From Massilia sp. YIM B02443 (lineage in GTDB: Bacteria > Pseudomonadota > Gammaproteobacteria > Burkholderiales > Burkholderiaceae_D), in assembly GCF_030411955.1 (NCBI RefSeq), contig NZ_JASNRA010000001.1, positions 1 through 64,000 on the forward strand: 64,000 bases of DNA. Reading direction: 5' to 3'. The first letter of the stretch is position 1. Each line of letters opens with the position of its first letter. Made by a program: the position numbers and the translations under genes. The notes beneath the pieces were generated by a model, which worked only from the letters and a program-made list of their open reading frames with translations, had not been told where the DNA came from and searched no databases. Shown in pieces: positions 16,256 to 25,002 of the stretch.

Positions 16256-18268
16256 TTAGCCCAGCGCCCGGCTCGCCGCTTGGGCCGGCAGCGAAAAGGT
16301 GAACACGGTGCCGCCGGACGGGTGCGGCGCGTGGGTCAGCGTGCCGCCATGGAACTCGATCGCGGTGCGGCAGATCGACAGTCCCATGCCCATGCCTTCG
16401 GCCTTGGTCGAGTAGAACGGCGAGAACAGGCGTTCGGCCACTTCGGGCGAAATGCCGTGGCCGCGGTCGATCACCGACACCGTCACCTGGCCGTCCTCGT
16501 GGTCGGCCTCGATGCGCAGCACGCGCTGCTCGGGCCGGGTATCCTGCATCGCCTCGATCGCGTTGCGGGTCAGGTTCAAGAGCACCTGCTCCAGCAGCAG
16601 GCGGTCGGCCAGCACCGGCGGCAGGCCGGGCGGAATGTGCACGCGCAGGGCGACGCCGGCTTGGCGCGTCTGCAGTTCCACCAGCGCACGCACGCCGTCG
16701 ATCACGGTGCGGATCGGAACTTCCTGGCGCACCGGTTCGCGCTTCTTGACGAACTCGTGCACGCTGCGGATGATCTGGCCGGCCCGCTGGGCCTGCTGGC
16801 GCGCCTGTTCCAGCGGATGGCGCAGCATGCCCGGTTTCAATTCCTCGCCGCTGCTCGCAGCCCGTTCCAGCAGGTTCAGGGCGCCCGCCGTGTAGCTCGA
16901 GATCGCCGCCAGCGGCTGGTTCAGCTCGTGCGCCAGCATCGACGACAGCTCGCCCATGGTGGCCAGGCGCGCGCTGGCCTGCAGCTTTTCTTCCTGCTGG
17001 CGATTGAGTTCCTCGACCCGCTTGCGGTCGGTGATGTCGAGCACCGAACTCATCCAGCCGGTATGGCGTCCGTTGCGCTCGACCAGCGGCGCCTCGAACA
17101 CCAGCACCGGCACCCGGGTGCCGTCCGAACGTTGGAACACGGTCTCGAACTGCGGCGTGACCTTGCCCGACAAAATGCCCTGGAACCGTTCCTCGTACTC
17201 GGCGGTCGCTTCCGGCGCCCAATAGGCCATCGGCGGCTTCTTGCCGATCAGCTCTTCCGCCGGCAAGCCGACGATCTGGCAGAAGGCGCGGTTGACGTAG
17301 GTGACGCGGCCCTCCAGGTCGCGCGCGCGCAGCCCGGTCAGCAAGGAATTTTCCATCGCCGTGCGAAACGCCATCTGCTGGCGCAGCGCCCGTTCTGCGG
17401 CCAGGGTGCGCGAGATGTGGCGCCACAGCGCGGCCAGGCTCAGCAGCAGGCCGAGCGCCAGCATGATCACCGAACCGACCAGCAGGTTCGGCAGCAGGCG
17501 CGGGGCGCCTTTCACGCTGTCGGTGGCCAGCACCAGCTGGGCGCCGGGCAGGTCGAGCTCGCGCTGGTGGGTGTACACCCCGCGCCCCGGGCCGCCCGAG
17601 GCGCGCCGCGCCACCGTCAGCTCGTTGCGGTCGAGCAGGGACAGCGCATTGTCCTGGGCGAACCACCAGGGCACGGTTTCGTCGAGCAGCACCTGCAGGC
17701 TGTAGGTCGCCACCAGGCTGCCCATGAACTGGCCGTTGCGAAACAAGGGCAAATAGAAATCGATCAGGCCGTGGGTGGAGGGCGTGGCGCCGTACGGCTC
17801 GCTGTAGCGGCCGCGCCGCATCGAGCGCGCCATTTCGCCGGCCTGCAGGGTGGTGTCGGGCAGGCCGGCAGCCGGCAGGTCGCTGCCGTGCGTGTCCAGC
17901 ACGGCGCCGTCGGCATCGCTCCAGATCACGCGCACCAGTTCCGGGCCGTTCTTGAACATCTGCGTGAAGCGCGCCTGCAGCTTGGCCTGCGCCATCGGCG
18001 CCACCACCAGGTCGGCGCCCAGCGCGGACAAGGCTTCCTCGCTGCGCGCCAGTTCGAAGCGCAGGGTCTGCTCGACCCACAGCGTATCGGCGATCAACTG
18101 TTCCTGGCGCTCGGTGCTTTCCATCTGGCGCGCCTGCCATGGCAGCCAGATCAGCACTGCCAGGAACAGCAGCACCAGCAGCATCGGCACCAGCCAGCGC
18201 ATGAAGCGCCAGGCGCGGCGCGTACTTCTGCGCTGTTCCGGCAGGCTTGGGTCGATGGGAATTGTCAT
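16256..18268 (-). CDS. membrane sensor histidine kinase, DctS/FixL-like
   Basis: 670 residues. Two membrane helices (about 27-46 and 275-297) flank a periplasmic sensor domain of about 230 residues of double-Cache size. Then comes a PAS domain (about 318-430, ending LDITDRKR), a HisKA domain with phospho-acceptor in LSSMLAHELNQPLAAISSY, and a HATPase domain (LTRNAIEAM, DRGHGISPE, GMGMGLSICRT). The HELNQPL signature places it in the FixL/DctB-DctS kinase group. The start at 18268 avoids overlap with the divergent dctP-like gene. It is likely to sense a C4-dicarboxylate or other organic acid, possibly through that binding protein. Confidence 0.92.
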   Translation of the reverse strand: MTIPIDPSLPEQRRSTRRAWRFMRWLVPMLLVLLFLAVLIWLPWQARQMESTERQEQLIADTLWVEQTLRFELARSEEALSALGADLVVAPMAQAKLQARFTQMFKNGPELVRVIWSDADGAVLDTHGSDLPAAGLPDTTLQAGEMARSMRRGRYSEPYGATPSTHGLIDFYLPLFRNGQFMGSLVATYSLQVLLDETVPWWFAQDNALSLLDRNELTVARRASGGPGRGVYTHQRELDLPGAQLVLATDSVKGAPRLLPNLLVGSVIMLALGLLLSLAALWRHISRTLAAERALRQQMAFRTAMENSLLTGLRARDLEGRVTYVNRAFCQIVGLPAEELIGKKPPMAYWAPEATAEYEERFQGILSGKVTPQFETVFQRSDGTRVPVLVFEAPLVERNGRHTGWMSSVLDITDRKRVEELNRQQEEKLQASARLATMGELSSMLAHELNQPLAAISSYTAGALNLLERAASSGEELKPGMLRHPLEQARQQAQRAGQIIRSVHEFVKKREPVRQEVPIRTVIDGVRALVELQTRQAGVALRVHIPPGLPPVLADRLLLEQVLLNLTRNAIEAMQDTRPEQRVLRIEADHEDGQVTVSVIDRGHGISPEVAERLFSPFYSTKAEGMGMGLSICRTAIEFHGGTLTHAPHPSGGTVFTFSLPAQAASRALG

Positions 18269-18408
18269 GCTGGGTCCTGGTTTGGTTAAACTGTCGGGCT
18301 GTTGTGGAAGTCCACGATGGCCGCGCGGGGCGTGGCGGCGCATAGTGTTGCCTGCTTTTAGCCCAGCCCTCCAGCATAGCAATGTCTGATCAGGAAGAAC
18401 CAACCGTC

Positions 18409-19419
18409 ATGCAGATTTCCGTCCTGGCCGCCCGCGTCCTGTTGTCCGTATGCGCTGTCCTCGCTGCCCTGGCCGCCGCGCCCGCCTGGGCGCAAGGTCC
18501 GATCGTCATCAAGTTCAGCCACGTGACGGCGCCCGACACGCCCAAGGGCATGGCCGCCGAACGCTTCAAGGAACTGGCCGAGCGCATGACGAATGGCCAG
18601 GTGCGGGTCGAAGTCTATCCCAACAGCCAGCTGTACAAGGACCGCGAGGAACTCGAAGCTTTGCAACTGGGCGCGGTGCAGATGCTGGCGCCGTCGCTGG
18701 CCAAGTTCTCGCCGCTCGGCGTGAAGGAATTCGAAGCGTTCGACCTGCCCTATATTTTCCCGGACAAGGCGGCGCTGTACAAGGTGACGGAAGGCCGCAT
18801 CGGCGCCGACCTGCTGCGCAAACTCGAGCCGAAGGGCATCACCGGCCTGGCCTTCTGGGACAACGGCTTCAAGATCATGTCGGCCAATAAACCCCTGCTG
18901 GCGCCGCGCGACTTCGGCGGCCTGCGCATGCGGATCCAGGCTTCCAAGGTGCTGGACGCCCAGATGCGTGCGCTGGGCGCGCGTCCGCAGGTGCTGGCAT
19001 TCTCGGAAGCGGCGCCGGCGCTGCGCGATGGGGTGGTGGAGGGCACCGAGAACACGCCTTCGAACATGTACACCCAGCGCATGCACGAGACCCAGAGCCA
19101 CCTGACCGTGTCCAACCACGGCTACCTGGGCTATGCGGTGATCGTCAACCGCAAGTTCTGGAACGGCCTGCCGGGCGGGATCCGCGCCACGCTGGCGCGC
19201 GCCATGCGCGAAGCGACCGCCTACGAGAAGACCATCGCCCAGCGCGCCAACGACGAAGCGATGGAACAGATCCGCGCCGCCGGCACCACCACCATCCATA
19301 CCTTGTCGCCGGCCCAGCAGGCCGAATGGCGGCGCGCCATGCTGCCGGTGGTTGGACAAATGGAAAATCGAATCGGCAAGGACACGGTGCGTGCGATCCT
19401 GCGCGAAGTGGGGCGCTAA
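18409..19419 (+). CDS. TRAP transporter solute-binding protein, DctP family
   Basis: 336 residues from the ATG at 18409 (a frame start at 18382 adds nine). The signal peptide ends at PAWA-QG. Family features include IKFSHVTAPDTPKGMAAERF, the YPNSQLYKDREELEALQLGAVQM segment, RMRIQASKVLDAQMRALGA with the carboxylate-binding Arg, and ENTPSNMYTQ. It binds organic acids in the periplasm. No dctQ or dctM membrane subunit follows: the next gene is ogt after 459 bases. It is divergent from the sensor kinase, 140 bases between starts, so it may feed the kinase or work with a transporter elsewhere. Confidence 0.94.
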   Translation: MQISVLAARVLLSVCAVLAALAAAPAWAQGPIVIKFSHVTAPDTPKGMAAERFKELAERMTNGQVRVEVYPNSQLYKDREELEALQLGAVQMLAPSLAKFSPLGVKEFEAFDLPYIFPDKAALYKVTEGRIGADLLRKLEPKGITGLAFWDNGFKIMSANKPLLAPRDFGGLRMRIQASKVLDAQMRALGARPQVLAFSEAAPALRDGVVEGTENTPSNMYTQRMHETQSHLTVSNHGYLGYAVIVNRKFWNGLPGGIRATLARAMREATAYEKTIAQRANDEAMEQIRAAGTTTIHTLSPAQQAEWRRAMLPVVGQMENRIGKDTVRAILREVGR

Positions 19420-19440
19420 GGTCTGTCGCAGAGGCAAGCC

Positions 19441-19735
19441 GATGACTATCGACAATGAAGTGTTAATTGCGTTTTCTTTATAAGTAAAATAATTTTATGT
19501 GTTTGTGGTCGAAAACATACGTTTTCTCATGGCACTTGCGTTATGATGGGGACTGTTCGCACCGCCATGGTGCGTCCATGAGTACAGAACAAGCAAAAAT
19601 AGACAAGAACGATTGCATTGCAACGATTTTTGGGGGAGTAACACAAAAGAACGGTAATCCATACCGGAGACATTCGAGGAGACACCACGTTTTATAGAAT
19701 GCCATCTGAATGGCCGCAAACGTGACCCGAATTGG
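19441..19735 (+). other. AT-rich leader, possible small RNA or small-protein locus
   Basis: This stretch is far more AT-rich than its surroundings (for example 19461-19500) and contains promoter-like TTGCGT and TAAAAT elements, a small hairpin (GCACCGCCATGGTGC around 19558) and a 39-codon frame from the ATG at 19578 that has no clear ribosome site. It ends in a strong intrinsic terminator. No known RNA family is recognised. A transcript of roughly 200-250 nt is plausible but only inferred. Confidence 0.35.
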
Positions 19736-19762
19736 AGCGCACCAGATGGTGCGCTTTTTTTT
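19736..19762 (+). terminator. strong intrinsic terminator
   Basis: AGCGCACC (19736-19743), loop AGAT, GGTGCGCT (19748-19755) and a run of eight T. It lies 117 bases before the ogt start and more than 300 bases after the DctP stop, so it probably ends a short transcript from the AT-rich leader, or acts as an attenuator for ogt. Confidence 0.85.
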
Positions 19763-19878
19763 CGCCCGCGTGGTCCAAACACTGGTTCCCGGTGTTGTCA
19801 GACGTTAAGATGTGCGCTGCGCCGCCGGGATCATCGACTGTCCTGCTCACTGTCCCGGCCACTGCACGGAAAACCACC

Positions 19879-20424
19879 ATGAAGCCCCAGGCCGAGCTCA
19901 ACCCCGCTATCGACATCTTCAACGCCATCGTGCCCGCCCCGTTTGGCGCGCTGGGCATCCGCACGATCGACGCGCAGGTGCGCGAGCTGGTCTACCTGCC
20001 GCCCGCGTTCGCCGAAAAGGCGCCCGATAACGCGATTGCCGAGCTGGCCGCGCGCCAGGTCGCGCGGTATCTGGTCGATGCCGACTTCGCGTTCGACCTG
20101 CCGCTGCAGCCGGTCGGCACCGCCTTCCAGCGCAAGGTGTGGGAGCGCATCAATGCGATTCCGCGCGGCAGCGTGCGCACTTACGGCCAGCTGGCCGGGC
20201 TGCTCGAATCGCATCCGCGCGCGGTGGGCCAGGCCTGCGGCGCCAACTGGTTCCCCCTGATCGTTCCCTGCCACCGGGTCACGGCGGCGGGCGGCCTGGG
20301 CGGCTTCTCGAACCACGACGACGAGCACGGTTTCCACCTGTCGGTAAAGCGCTGGCTGCTGCGTCACGAAGGCGCCACCGCGCATGCAATGAGCCCATGG
20401 CAGCAACAGGCAATCTGGCCCTGA
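19879..20424 (+). CDS. ogt: methylated-DNA-protein-cysteine S-methyltransferase
   Basis: 181 residues. A suicide repair protein that takes the methyl group from O6-methylguanine onto its active cysteine. The motif IVPCHRV (Cys about 132) with preceding RAVGQACGANWFPL and the DNA-binding helix YGQLAGLLESHPRAVG are intact. The N-terminal domain is short, as in Ogt. Longer frame starts overlap the upstream terminator and are rejected. The last 28 bases overlap xerD, so the two are cotranscribed. Confidence 0.93.
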   Translation: MKPQAELNPAIDIFNAIVPAPFGALGIRTIDAQVRELVYLPPAFAEKAPDNAIAELAARQVARYLVDADFAFDLPLQPVGTAFQRKVWERINAIPRGSVRTYGQLAGLLESHPRAVGQACGANWFPLIVPCHRVTAAGGLGGFSNHDDEHGFHLSVKRWLLRHEGATAHAMSPWQQQAIWP

Positions 20425-21302
20425 TCGACGAATTCTGCGACACCCTCTGGCTGGAACAGGGGCTTGCGAAGAATTCCCTGGACGCCTACCGGCGCGACCT
20501 GCGCCTGTTCGCCGGCTGGCTGGAGGCGAAGCGTCCCGCCTGCGCCGGCCTGTTGGCGGCGGGACCGCACGATCTGGCCGCCTACTTCGCCGAACGCCAT
20601 CCCGAATCGCGCCCGAGCACGGCGAATCGCCGGCTGTCGGTGTTCAAGCGCTTCTATGGCCTGGCCTTGCGCCGCGGCCAGATCGCGGAAGACCCGTGCC
20701 TGAACATGCCGTCGGCGCGCCAGCCGCTGCGCCTGGTCAGCACCCTGACCGAGGGCCAGGTCGAGGCCTTGCTGGCCGCACCCGATGTCTCCACACCGCT
20801 CGGCTTGCGCGAGCGCACCATGCTGGAACTGATGTATGCCAGTGGCTTGCGGGTGTCGGAACTGGTGGCCCTGAAACTGGTCGAAGTCAGCCTGAATGAC
20901 GGCGTGCTGCGCATCACCGGCAAGGGCAGCAAGACGCGCCTGGTGCCGTTCGGCATGGAAGCGCGGCGCTGGCTGGAACGCTACCTGGCGGACGCGCGCG
21001 GCATCATCCTCAACGGCCAGGTCGACGACGCCCTGTTCGTCACCGGCCGCGGCGGACCGATGACGCGCCAGATGTTCTGGATCCTGGTCAAGAAACATGC
21101 GCAGAAGGCGGGGATTCAGGGACCGCTGTCGCCGCACACGCTGCGCCATGCGTTTGCCACCCACCTGCTCAACCACGGCGCCGACCTGCGCGTGGTGCAA
21201 TTGTTGTTGGGCCACTCCGACATTTCGACCACGCAGATCTATACCCATGTTGCGCGCGAGCGTCTGAAGCACCTGCACGCCCAGCACCACCCCCGGGGTT
21301 AG
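20397..21302 (+). CDS. xerD: site-specific tyrosine recombinase XerD
   Basis: 301 residues, the usual XerD length. With XerC it resolves chromosome dimers at dif under FtsK control. N-terminal SAM-like domain 1-100 (NSLDAYRRDLRLFAGWL); catalytic residues visible as Arg in SGLRVSELVAL, Lys in GKGSKTRLVPFG, His-x-x-Arg in SPHTLRHAFATHLL, His in LLGHSDIS and nucleophile Tyr in TTQIYTHV. The length, motif spelling and housekeeping setting argue against a phage integrase. The longer frame from 20139 runs through ogt and is rejected. Confidence 0.95.
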   Translation: MAATGNLALIDEFCDTLWLEQGLAKNSLDAYRRDLRLFAGWLEAKRPACAGLLAAGPHDLAAYFAERHPESRPSTANRRLSVFKRFYGLALRRGQIAEDPCLNMPSARQPLRLVSTLTEGQVEALLAAPDVSTPLGLRERTMLELMYASGLRVSELVALKLVEVSLNDGVLRITGKGSKTRLVPFGMEARRWLERYLADARGIILNGQVDDALFVTGRGGPMTRQMFWILVKKHAQKAGIQGPLSPHTLRHAFATHLLNHGADLRVVQLLLGHSDISTTQIYTHVARERLKHLHAQHHPRG

Positions 21303-21383
21303 GGCAAGCCACGCGCGCCGCGCTGGTCCATAATGGCCGTGGAAAAAAGCGGCGTCCTCCCGACCAACCACAGCGAGGTGACT

Positions 21384-21614
21384 ATGGCACGGAATAATTT
21401 CCAGTATGAAAAGCGGCAGCGGGAACTCGAGAAGAAACGCAAGGCCGAGGAGAAGGCCAGGCGCAAGCTCGACGCCAGGAACGCGCCGCCGGCGGCCGAC
21501 GGTGCCGAGGCGGTGGATGCGGCGGAGGCAGAGGCAACTGCGGAGCAAGCCGAGCCCGGCGCCGCCGACCCACAGCGCGAAGCCGGCACGGCGGCGCGTC
21601 CCAGCATCGCCTGA
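21384..21614 (+). CDS. small basic-then-acidic protein of unknown function
   Basis: 76 residues from the ATG at 21384. The first 30 residues are highly charged and helical (FQYEKRQRELEKKRKAEEKA), followed by an Ala/Glu-rich disordered tail. Short proteins beginning MARNNFQYEKRQREL occur widely next to other genes in betaproteobacteria; no function is known to me. An ATG at 21333 adds 17 residues with no better ribosome site. It lies 81 bases after xerD on the same strand. Confidence 0.7.
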   Translation: MARNNFQYEKRQRELEKKRKAEEKARRKLDARNAPPAADGAEAVDAAEAEATAEQAEPGAADPQREAGTAARPSIA

Positions 21615-21683
21615 TCGAACTAACGGCGTCTTCGACGGTCTGAACAATCTGAGCACTCTTCATTTCAGATCGAAAGGCCTGCC

Positions 21684-23765
21684 GTGAGCGAAGAGACGCC
21701 GGATATATCCGATCCGCCCGGACGCGGGCCCGCGGCCTTTGGCTGGCTGCACCATTTCGTCACCGCGCTCGAACTCGCGCCGGCGGTGGCGGTGCACTCG
21801 ATGGACCGCGCCGGCGTCATCCGCTTCTGGAACCACGCCAGCGAACAGTTGTACGGCATTCCGGCGGCGACCGCGGTCGGCCAGCCCTACCGCCAGCTGG
21901 TGCAGCACATCGAGCGCCAGGACGAGTTCGAAGCGGCGATCGCCAACATCTGGAACACCGGCCTGGCGCCGCCGGCACTCGACTGGCAGGTGCAGTCCAG
22001 CGCCGGCCGCCGCCACTGGGTGTATTCCTGCCACTATCCGATCAAGCACGACGGCGTGATGCAGGAAGTGTTCTGCATGGAAGTCGACATCACCGCGCGC
22101 AAGGAAGCCGAGAGCAACCTGCAGCAGGCGGCCCAGGTGTTCCAGAACGCGCGCGACGCCATCATCATGATGGATGCCGAATACCGCGTGCGCGCCGTCA
22201 ACGGCGCCTTCACCGGCATCACCGGCCATACGCCCGAGCAGATCGTCGGCCGGCCGCTGGCGAGCCTGGGCTGGGACGCCGACGACGGCTTCTACGAGCG
22301 CATCTGGGCCGAGCTGGACGGCAAGGACCACTGGGAAGGCGAGCTGGCCGGCGTGCGGCGCGACGGCCAGCGCTATCCGGTGCGCATCGCCCTGACCGCG
22401 ATCCGCGACCCGCACGGCGACGTCAGCAGCTATATGGCGATGCTGTCCGACATCAGCGAGCGCAAGCGCGCCGAAGCGCAGGTGCGCCACCAGGCCGAGC
22501 ACGACGCCCTGACCGGACTGCCCAACCGCATCCTGTTCCTCGACCGCCTGCACCAGGCGCTGGCCACCTGGCGCCGCCAGCACGAGCAGTTCGCCGTCAT
22601 GTTCCTCGACCTGGACAAATTCAAGGCGGTCAACGACACCCACGGCCACCAGGCCGGCGACATCGTGCTGCGCGAAGTGGCGGGCCGCCTGCGCGGCTGC
22701 GTGCGCGCGGTGGACACCATCAGCCGCCTGGGCGGCGACGAATTCGTGGTGCTGCTGGCCGATATCAAGGGCGCCGACCAGGCCGCCCACGTGGCCAGCG
22801 CCGTGACCCAGGCGGTGGCGCGCCCGGTCGACATCGGCGGCCAGGCCTTGACGCTGTCGACCTCGATCGGCATCGCGCTGTGCCCGGACGACGGCGATGA
22901 GGTCGAAACCCTGCTGCACCATGCCGACCTGGCCATGTATCACGCCAAGCAGGAGGGGCGCGACACCTTCCGCTTTTTCAGCCCGGCGATGAACGCGCAC
23001 GTGGTCGAGCGCGTGGAACTGGAAAACCGCCTGCGCCAGGCGCTCGACGGCGGCGAGTTCGTGCTCGAATACCAGCCCGAGATCGAGGTGGCGAGCGGGC
23101 GCGTCACCGCGGTCGAGGCGCTGCTGCGTTGGCGCCATCCCGAGCGCGGCCTGCTGCTGCCGCACGATTTCTTGCCGGCAGCCGAAGCATCGGGCCTGAT
23201 CGTGCCGATCGGCGAATGGGTGCTGCGCGAAGCCTGCCGCCAGGCGCGCGCCTGGCAGGATGCCGGCCATCCGGTCGCGGTGGCGGTAAACCTGTCCGAC
23301 GCCCAGCTGGCGCACGACGGCTTGTTGCCGGCGGTCGACGCCGCGCTGGCCACGGCCAGCCTGGCGCCCCAATCGCTCGACCTGGAAATTCCGGAGGATG
23401 CACTGATCCGCAGCGAAGCGGCGTTTGCCGCCACAGCGCAGGCGCTACGGGCGCGCGGCGTGCAATTGAGCGTGGACCGCTTCGGCACCGGCCTGTCGAG
23501 CCTGGAAGCATTGCGGCGCTTCCCGCTCACCAAGCTCAAGATCGACCGCAGCTACGTGGGCGACACCGGCCACGACCCGGTCGACGCCGCCATGGTGCCG
23601 GCCATCATTGCGGTGGCGCGCAGCCTGCGGTTGCGGGTGGTGGGGGAGGGCGTGGAAACGCCGGACCAGCTCGATTTCCTGCGGCGCCATGGCTGCGACG
23701 ATTACCAGGGCTTCCTGGCCAGTGCCGCCAGTGCCGAGCCGGACCTGGCGCCGCATCCGGGGTAA
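21684..23765 (+). CDS. PAS-PAS-GGDEF-EAL protein with degenerate EAL motif
   Basis: 693 residues, GTG start with GAAAGG eight bases upstream. Two PAS domains (about 25-140 and 145-262), GGDEF (about 265-425) with LGGDEFVVLL and an upstream RAVD inhibitory I-site at the correct five-residue spacing, then EAL (about 440-685). The cyclase half looks active and product-inhibited. In the EAL half, EALLRW, NLS and GEGVET are present, but the usual DDFGTG reads DRFGTG (Asp598-Arg599), replacing a metal-site Asp by Arg. Phosphodiesterase activity is therefore probably weak or lost, leaving a cyclase with a c-di-GMP-binding module. No membrane segment; cytoplasmic. Confidence 0.93.
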   Translation: MSEETPDISDPPGRGPAAFGWLHHFVTALELAPAVAVHSMDRAGVIRFWNHASEQLYGIPAATAVGQPYRQLVQHIERQDEFEAAIANIWNTGLAPPALDWQVQSSAGRRHWVYSCHYPIKHDGVMQEVFCMEVDITARKEAESNLQQAAQVFQNARDAIIMMDAEYRVRAVNGAFTGITGHTPEQIVGRPLASLGWDADDGFYERIWAELDGKDHWEGELAGVRRDGQRYPVRIALTAIRDPHGDVSSYMAMLSDISERKRAEAQVRHQAEHDALTGLPNRILFLDRLHQALATWRRQHEQFAVMFLDLDKFKAVNDTHGHQAGDIVLREVAGRLRGCVRAVDTISRLGGDEFVVLLADIKGADQAAHVASAVTQAVARPVDIGGQALTLSTSIGIALCPDDGDEVETLLHHADLAMYHAKQEGRDTFRFFSPAMNAHVVERVELENRLRQALDGGEFVLEYQPEIEVASGRVTAVEALLRWRHPERGLLLPHDFLPAAEASGLIVPIGEWVLREACRQARAWQDAGHPVAVAVNLSDAQLAHDGLLPAVDAALATASLAPQSLDLEIPEDALIRSEAAFAATAQALRARGVQLSVDRFGTGLSSLEALRRFPLTKLKIDRSYVGDTGHDPVDAAMVPAIIAVARSLRLRVVGEGVETPDQLDFLRRHGCDDYQGFLASAASAEPDLAPHPG

Positions 23766-23771
23766 GTGGGT

Positions 23772-23973
23772 GTAGGGTGGACGGCTATGCCGTCCACGCG
23801 TCGACCGTTGGCCGTGAAATCATCCGGCGCGATACCGGAAACGATAACAATTGCTGCAATGGTAGGGTTGGCGGCTACGCCGCCGACGCGGTGATCGTTG
23901 GCCGCAATATCATCCGGTACGACATTGGCACCGATAACAATCGACGCGTCGGCGGCATAGCCGCCAACCCTAC
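23772..23973. repeat. palindromic intergenic repeat, two tandem units
   Basis: Hairpin-forming segments GTAGGGTGGACGGC (from 23772), GTAGGGTTGGCGGC (from 23862) and an inverted end GCCGCCAACCCTAC (to 23973) are joined by related linkers; the linker motif GTTGGCCG starts at 23807 and 23897 (period 90) and each linker ends near GATAACAAT. It fills the space between two convergent gene ends. A related element lies at 46344-46556. Confidence 0.85.
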
Positions 23974-23989
23974 GTGTCCTAGTACCAGA

Positions 23990-24964
23990 TTATCCCAGCG
24001 CCGCGTCCAGCTCGCCACCCTGCTGGAACAACCTGATCCGCGCCAGCACCTGCCCGTGGTCCGACGCCTCGGGCAGACCCAGGTTCAGGTGGTCGTTCAG
24101 GTACACCACATCCACCACTTCCCCGATCGCCTGCGGCAGCGCGGCATTGAATTCGGGCGACACCAGGATGTGGTCGATGGTCGAGTGGCGCGTGTCGTGC
24201 AAAATCGAGAAGCCGACGTGGCGCTGGTGGTCGAGCCGGCGCTGCACCTGCACCGCGTCGTACAGGCGTTCGCCTGGCGGCGTGCCTTCGCCCAGCACGA
24301 TCTCGGTGGTGACCGAATCTGCGACGTCGTTGAAGTCGCCCAGCACGATGCGCGGGCGGCGGTTGGCGTGGCCCATCTCGGTGAGCAGCACGCGCAGCGC
24401 GGTGGCCTCGGTGCCGCGCCGCACCAGCGAGCGCAGGCAGGCCAGCGCATACAGGTGCGGATCGGCGCCGCTGTCGCTGGAACGGTAGTCGGGCCGGCGC
24501 GACTTGAGGTGCACCACCACCACGTCGATCGTCACGCCGGGCGCCGCGATCACGCCCGCGTGCAGCGGCGCGCGCGTGAAGCGGTCCGGGTCGCGGCTGC
24601 CGGGCGGCATCGCCACGTTGGACGGGAACATGCCCAGCGCCGAGCCCGGCTCGGCCAGCGGCAGGCGCGACACCAGCGCCACGCTCGGCGTCAGGCGCGC
24701 GGCCAGCGGATCGGGATCGAAGCCGACGTGGTGGGCGTCGCGGTAGCGGCGGGTACGGCGCAGCACTTCGCGCAGCACGCTCTGCGAAAAGATTTCCTGG
24801 AAGCCGATCACGTCGGCATTGATCAGGTCGAGCTGGTGCGCTGTCCAGTCGAGCTTGGCCTCGTATTCCTCGGGCGTGGTGGGCGCGAGGTTGTCATACA
24901 GGCGGACGCCGGGCGGGGCCAGGTTGAAAGTGTTGAAGGTGGCAAACCGTATTTCTTCCTGCAT
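23990..24964 (-). CDS. endonuclease/exonuclease/phosphatase (EEP) family protein
   Basis: 324 residues of the DNase I-like metal-dependent fold. Signatures: FATFNTFNL (Asn of the active site), IGFQEIF (metal Glu), VVHLKSRRPDY, VLGDFNDV (Asp, Asn), and terminal EASDHGQVLA (Asp-His). No signal peptide, so it acts in the cytoplasm. Substrate unknown: nucleic acid, phosphoinositide-like or phosphosugar are all possible in this fold. It is divergent from ybaK with 38 bases between starts. A second member of the fold is at 27045, but the two are not close in sequence. Confidence 0.85.
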   Translation of the reverse strand: MQEEIRFATFNTFNLAPPGVRLYDNLAPTTPEEYEAKLDWTAHQLDLINADVIGFQEIFSQSVLREVLRRTRRYRDAHHVGFDPDPLAARLTPSVALVSRLPLAEPGSALGMFPSNVAMPPGSRDPDRFTRAPLHAGVIAAPGVTIDVVVVHLKSRRPDYRSSDSGADPHLYALACLRSLVRRGTEATALRVLLTEMGHANRRPRIVLGDFNDVADSVTTEIVLGEGTPPGERLYDAVQVQRRLDHQRHVGFSILHDTRHSTIDHILVSPEFNAALPQAIGEVVDVVYLNDHLNLGLPEASDHGQVLARIRLFQQGGELDAALG

Positions 24965-25002
24965 AATAGAAACCCCTGTTATTCAGAGTTAGCGTACCAC
25001 GC

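Noticed and set aside
15399-18377. 992-codon minus-strand frame overlapping the kinase and FixJ-type genes
   Set aside because: Alternative frame of the same strand with Pro/Arg/Gly-rich nonsense; both real genes have intact domains in other frames.
19497-19697. 66-codon frame in the AT-rich region
   Set aside because: No ribosome site at either ATG and no family pattern; kept only as part of the possible small RNA note.
20139-20396. Upstream extension of xerD through ogt
   Set aside because: The added residues are frame-shifted ogt; the ATG at 20397 gives the standard XerD length and N-terminus.
20397-21302. Tyrosine recombinase as a phage or island integrase
   Set aside because: Length of 301, motif spelling and absence of island features nearby fit housekeeping XerD.
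23772-23973. CRISPR array
   Set aside because: Repeat units differ in length and are palindromic with related linkers; there are only two units, no unique spacers of constant size and no cas genes.
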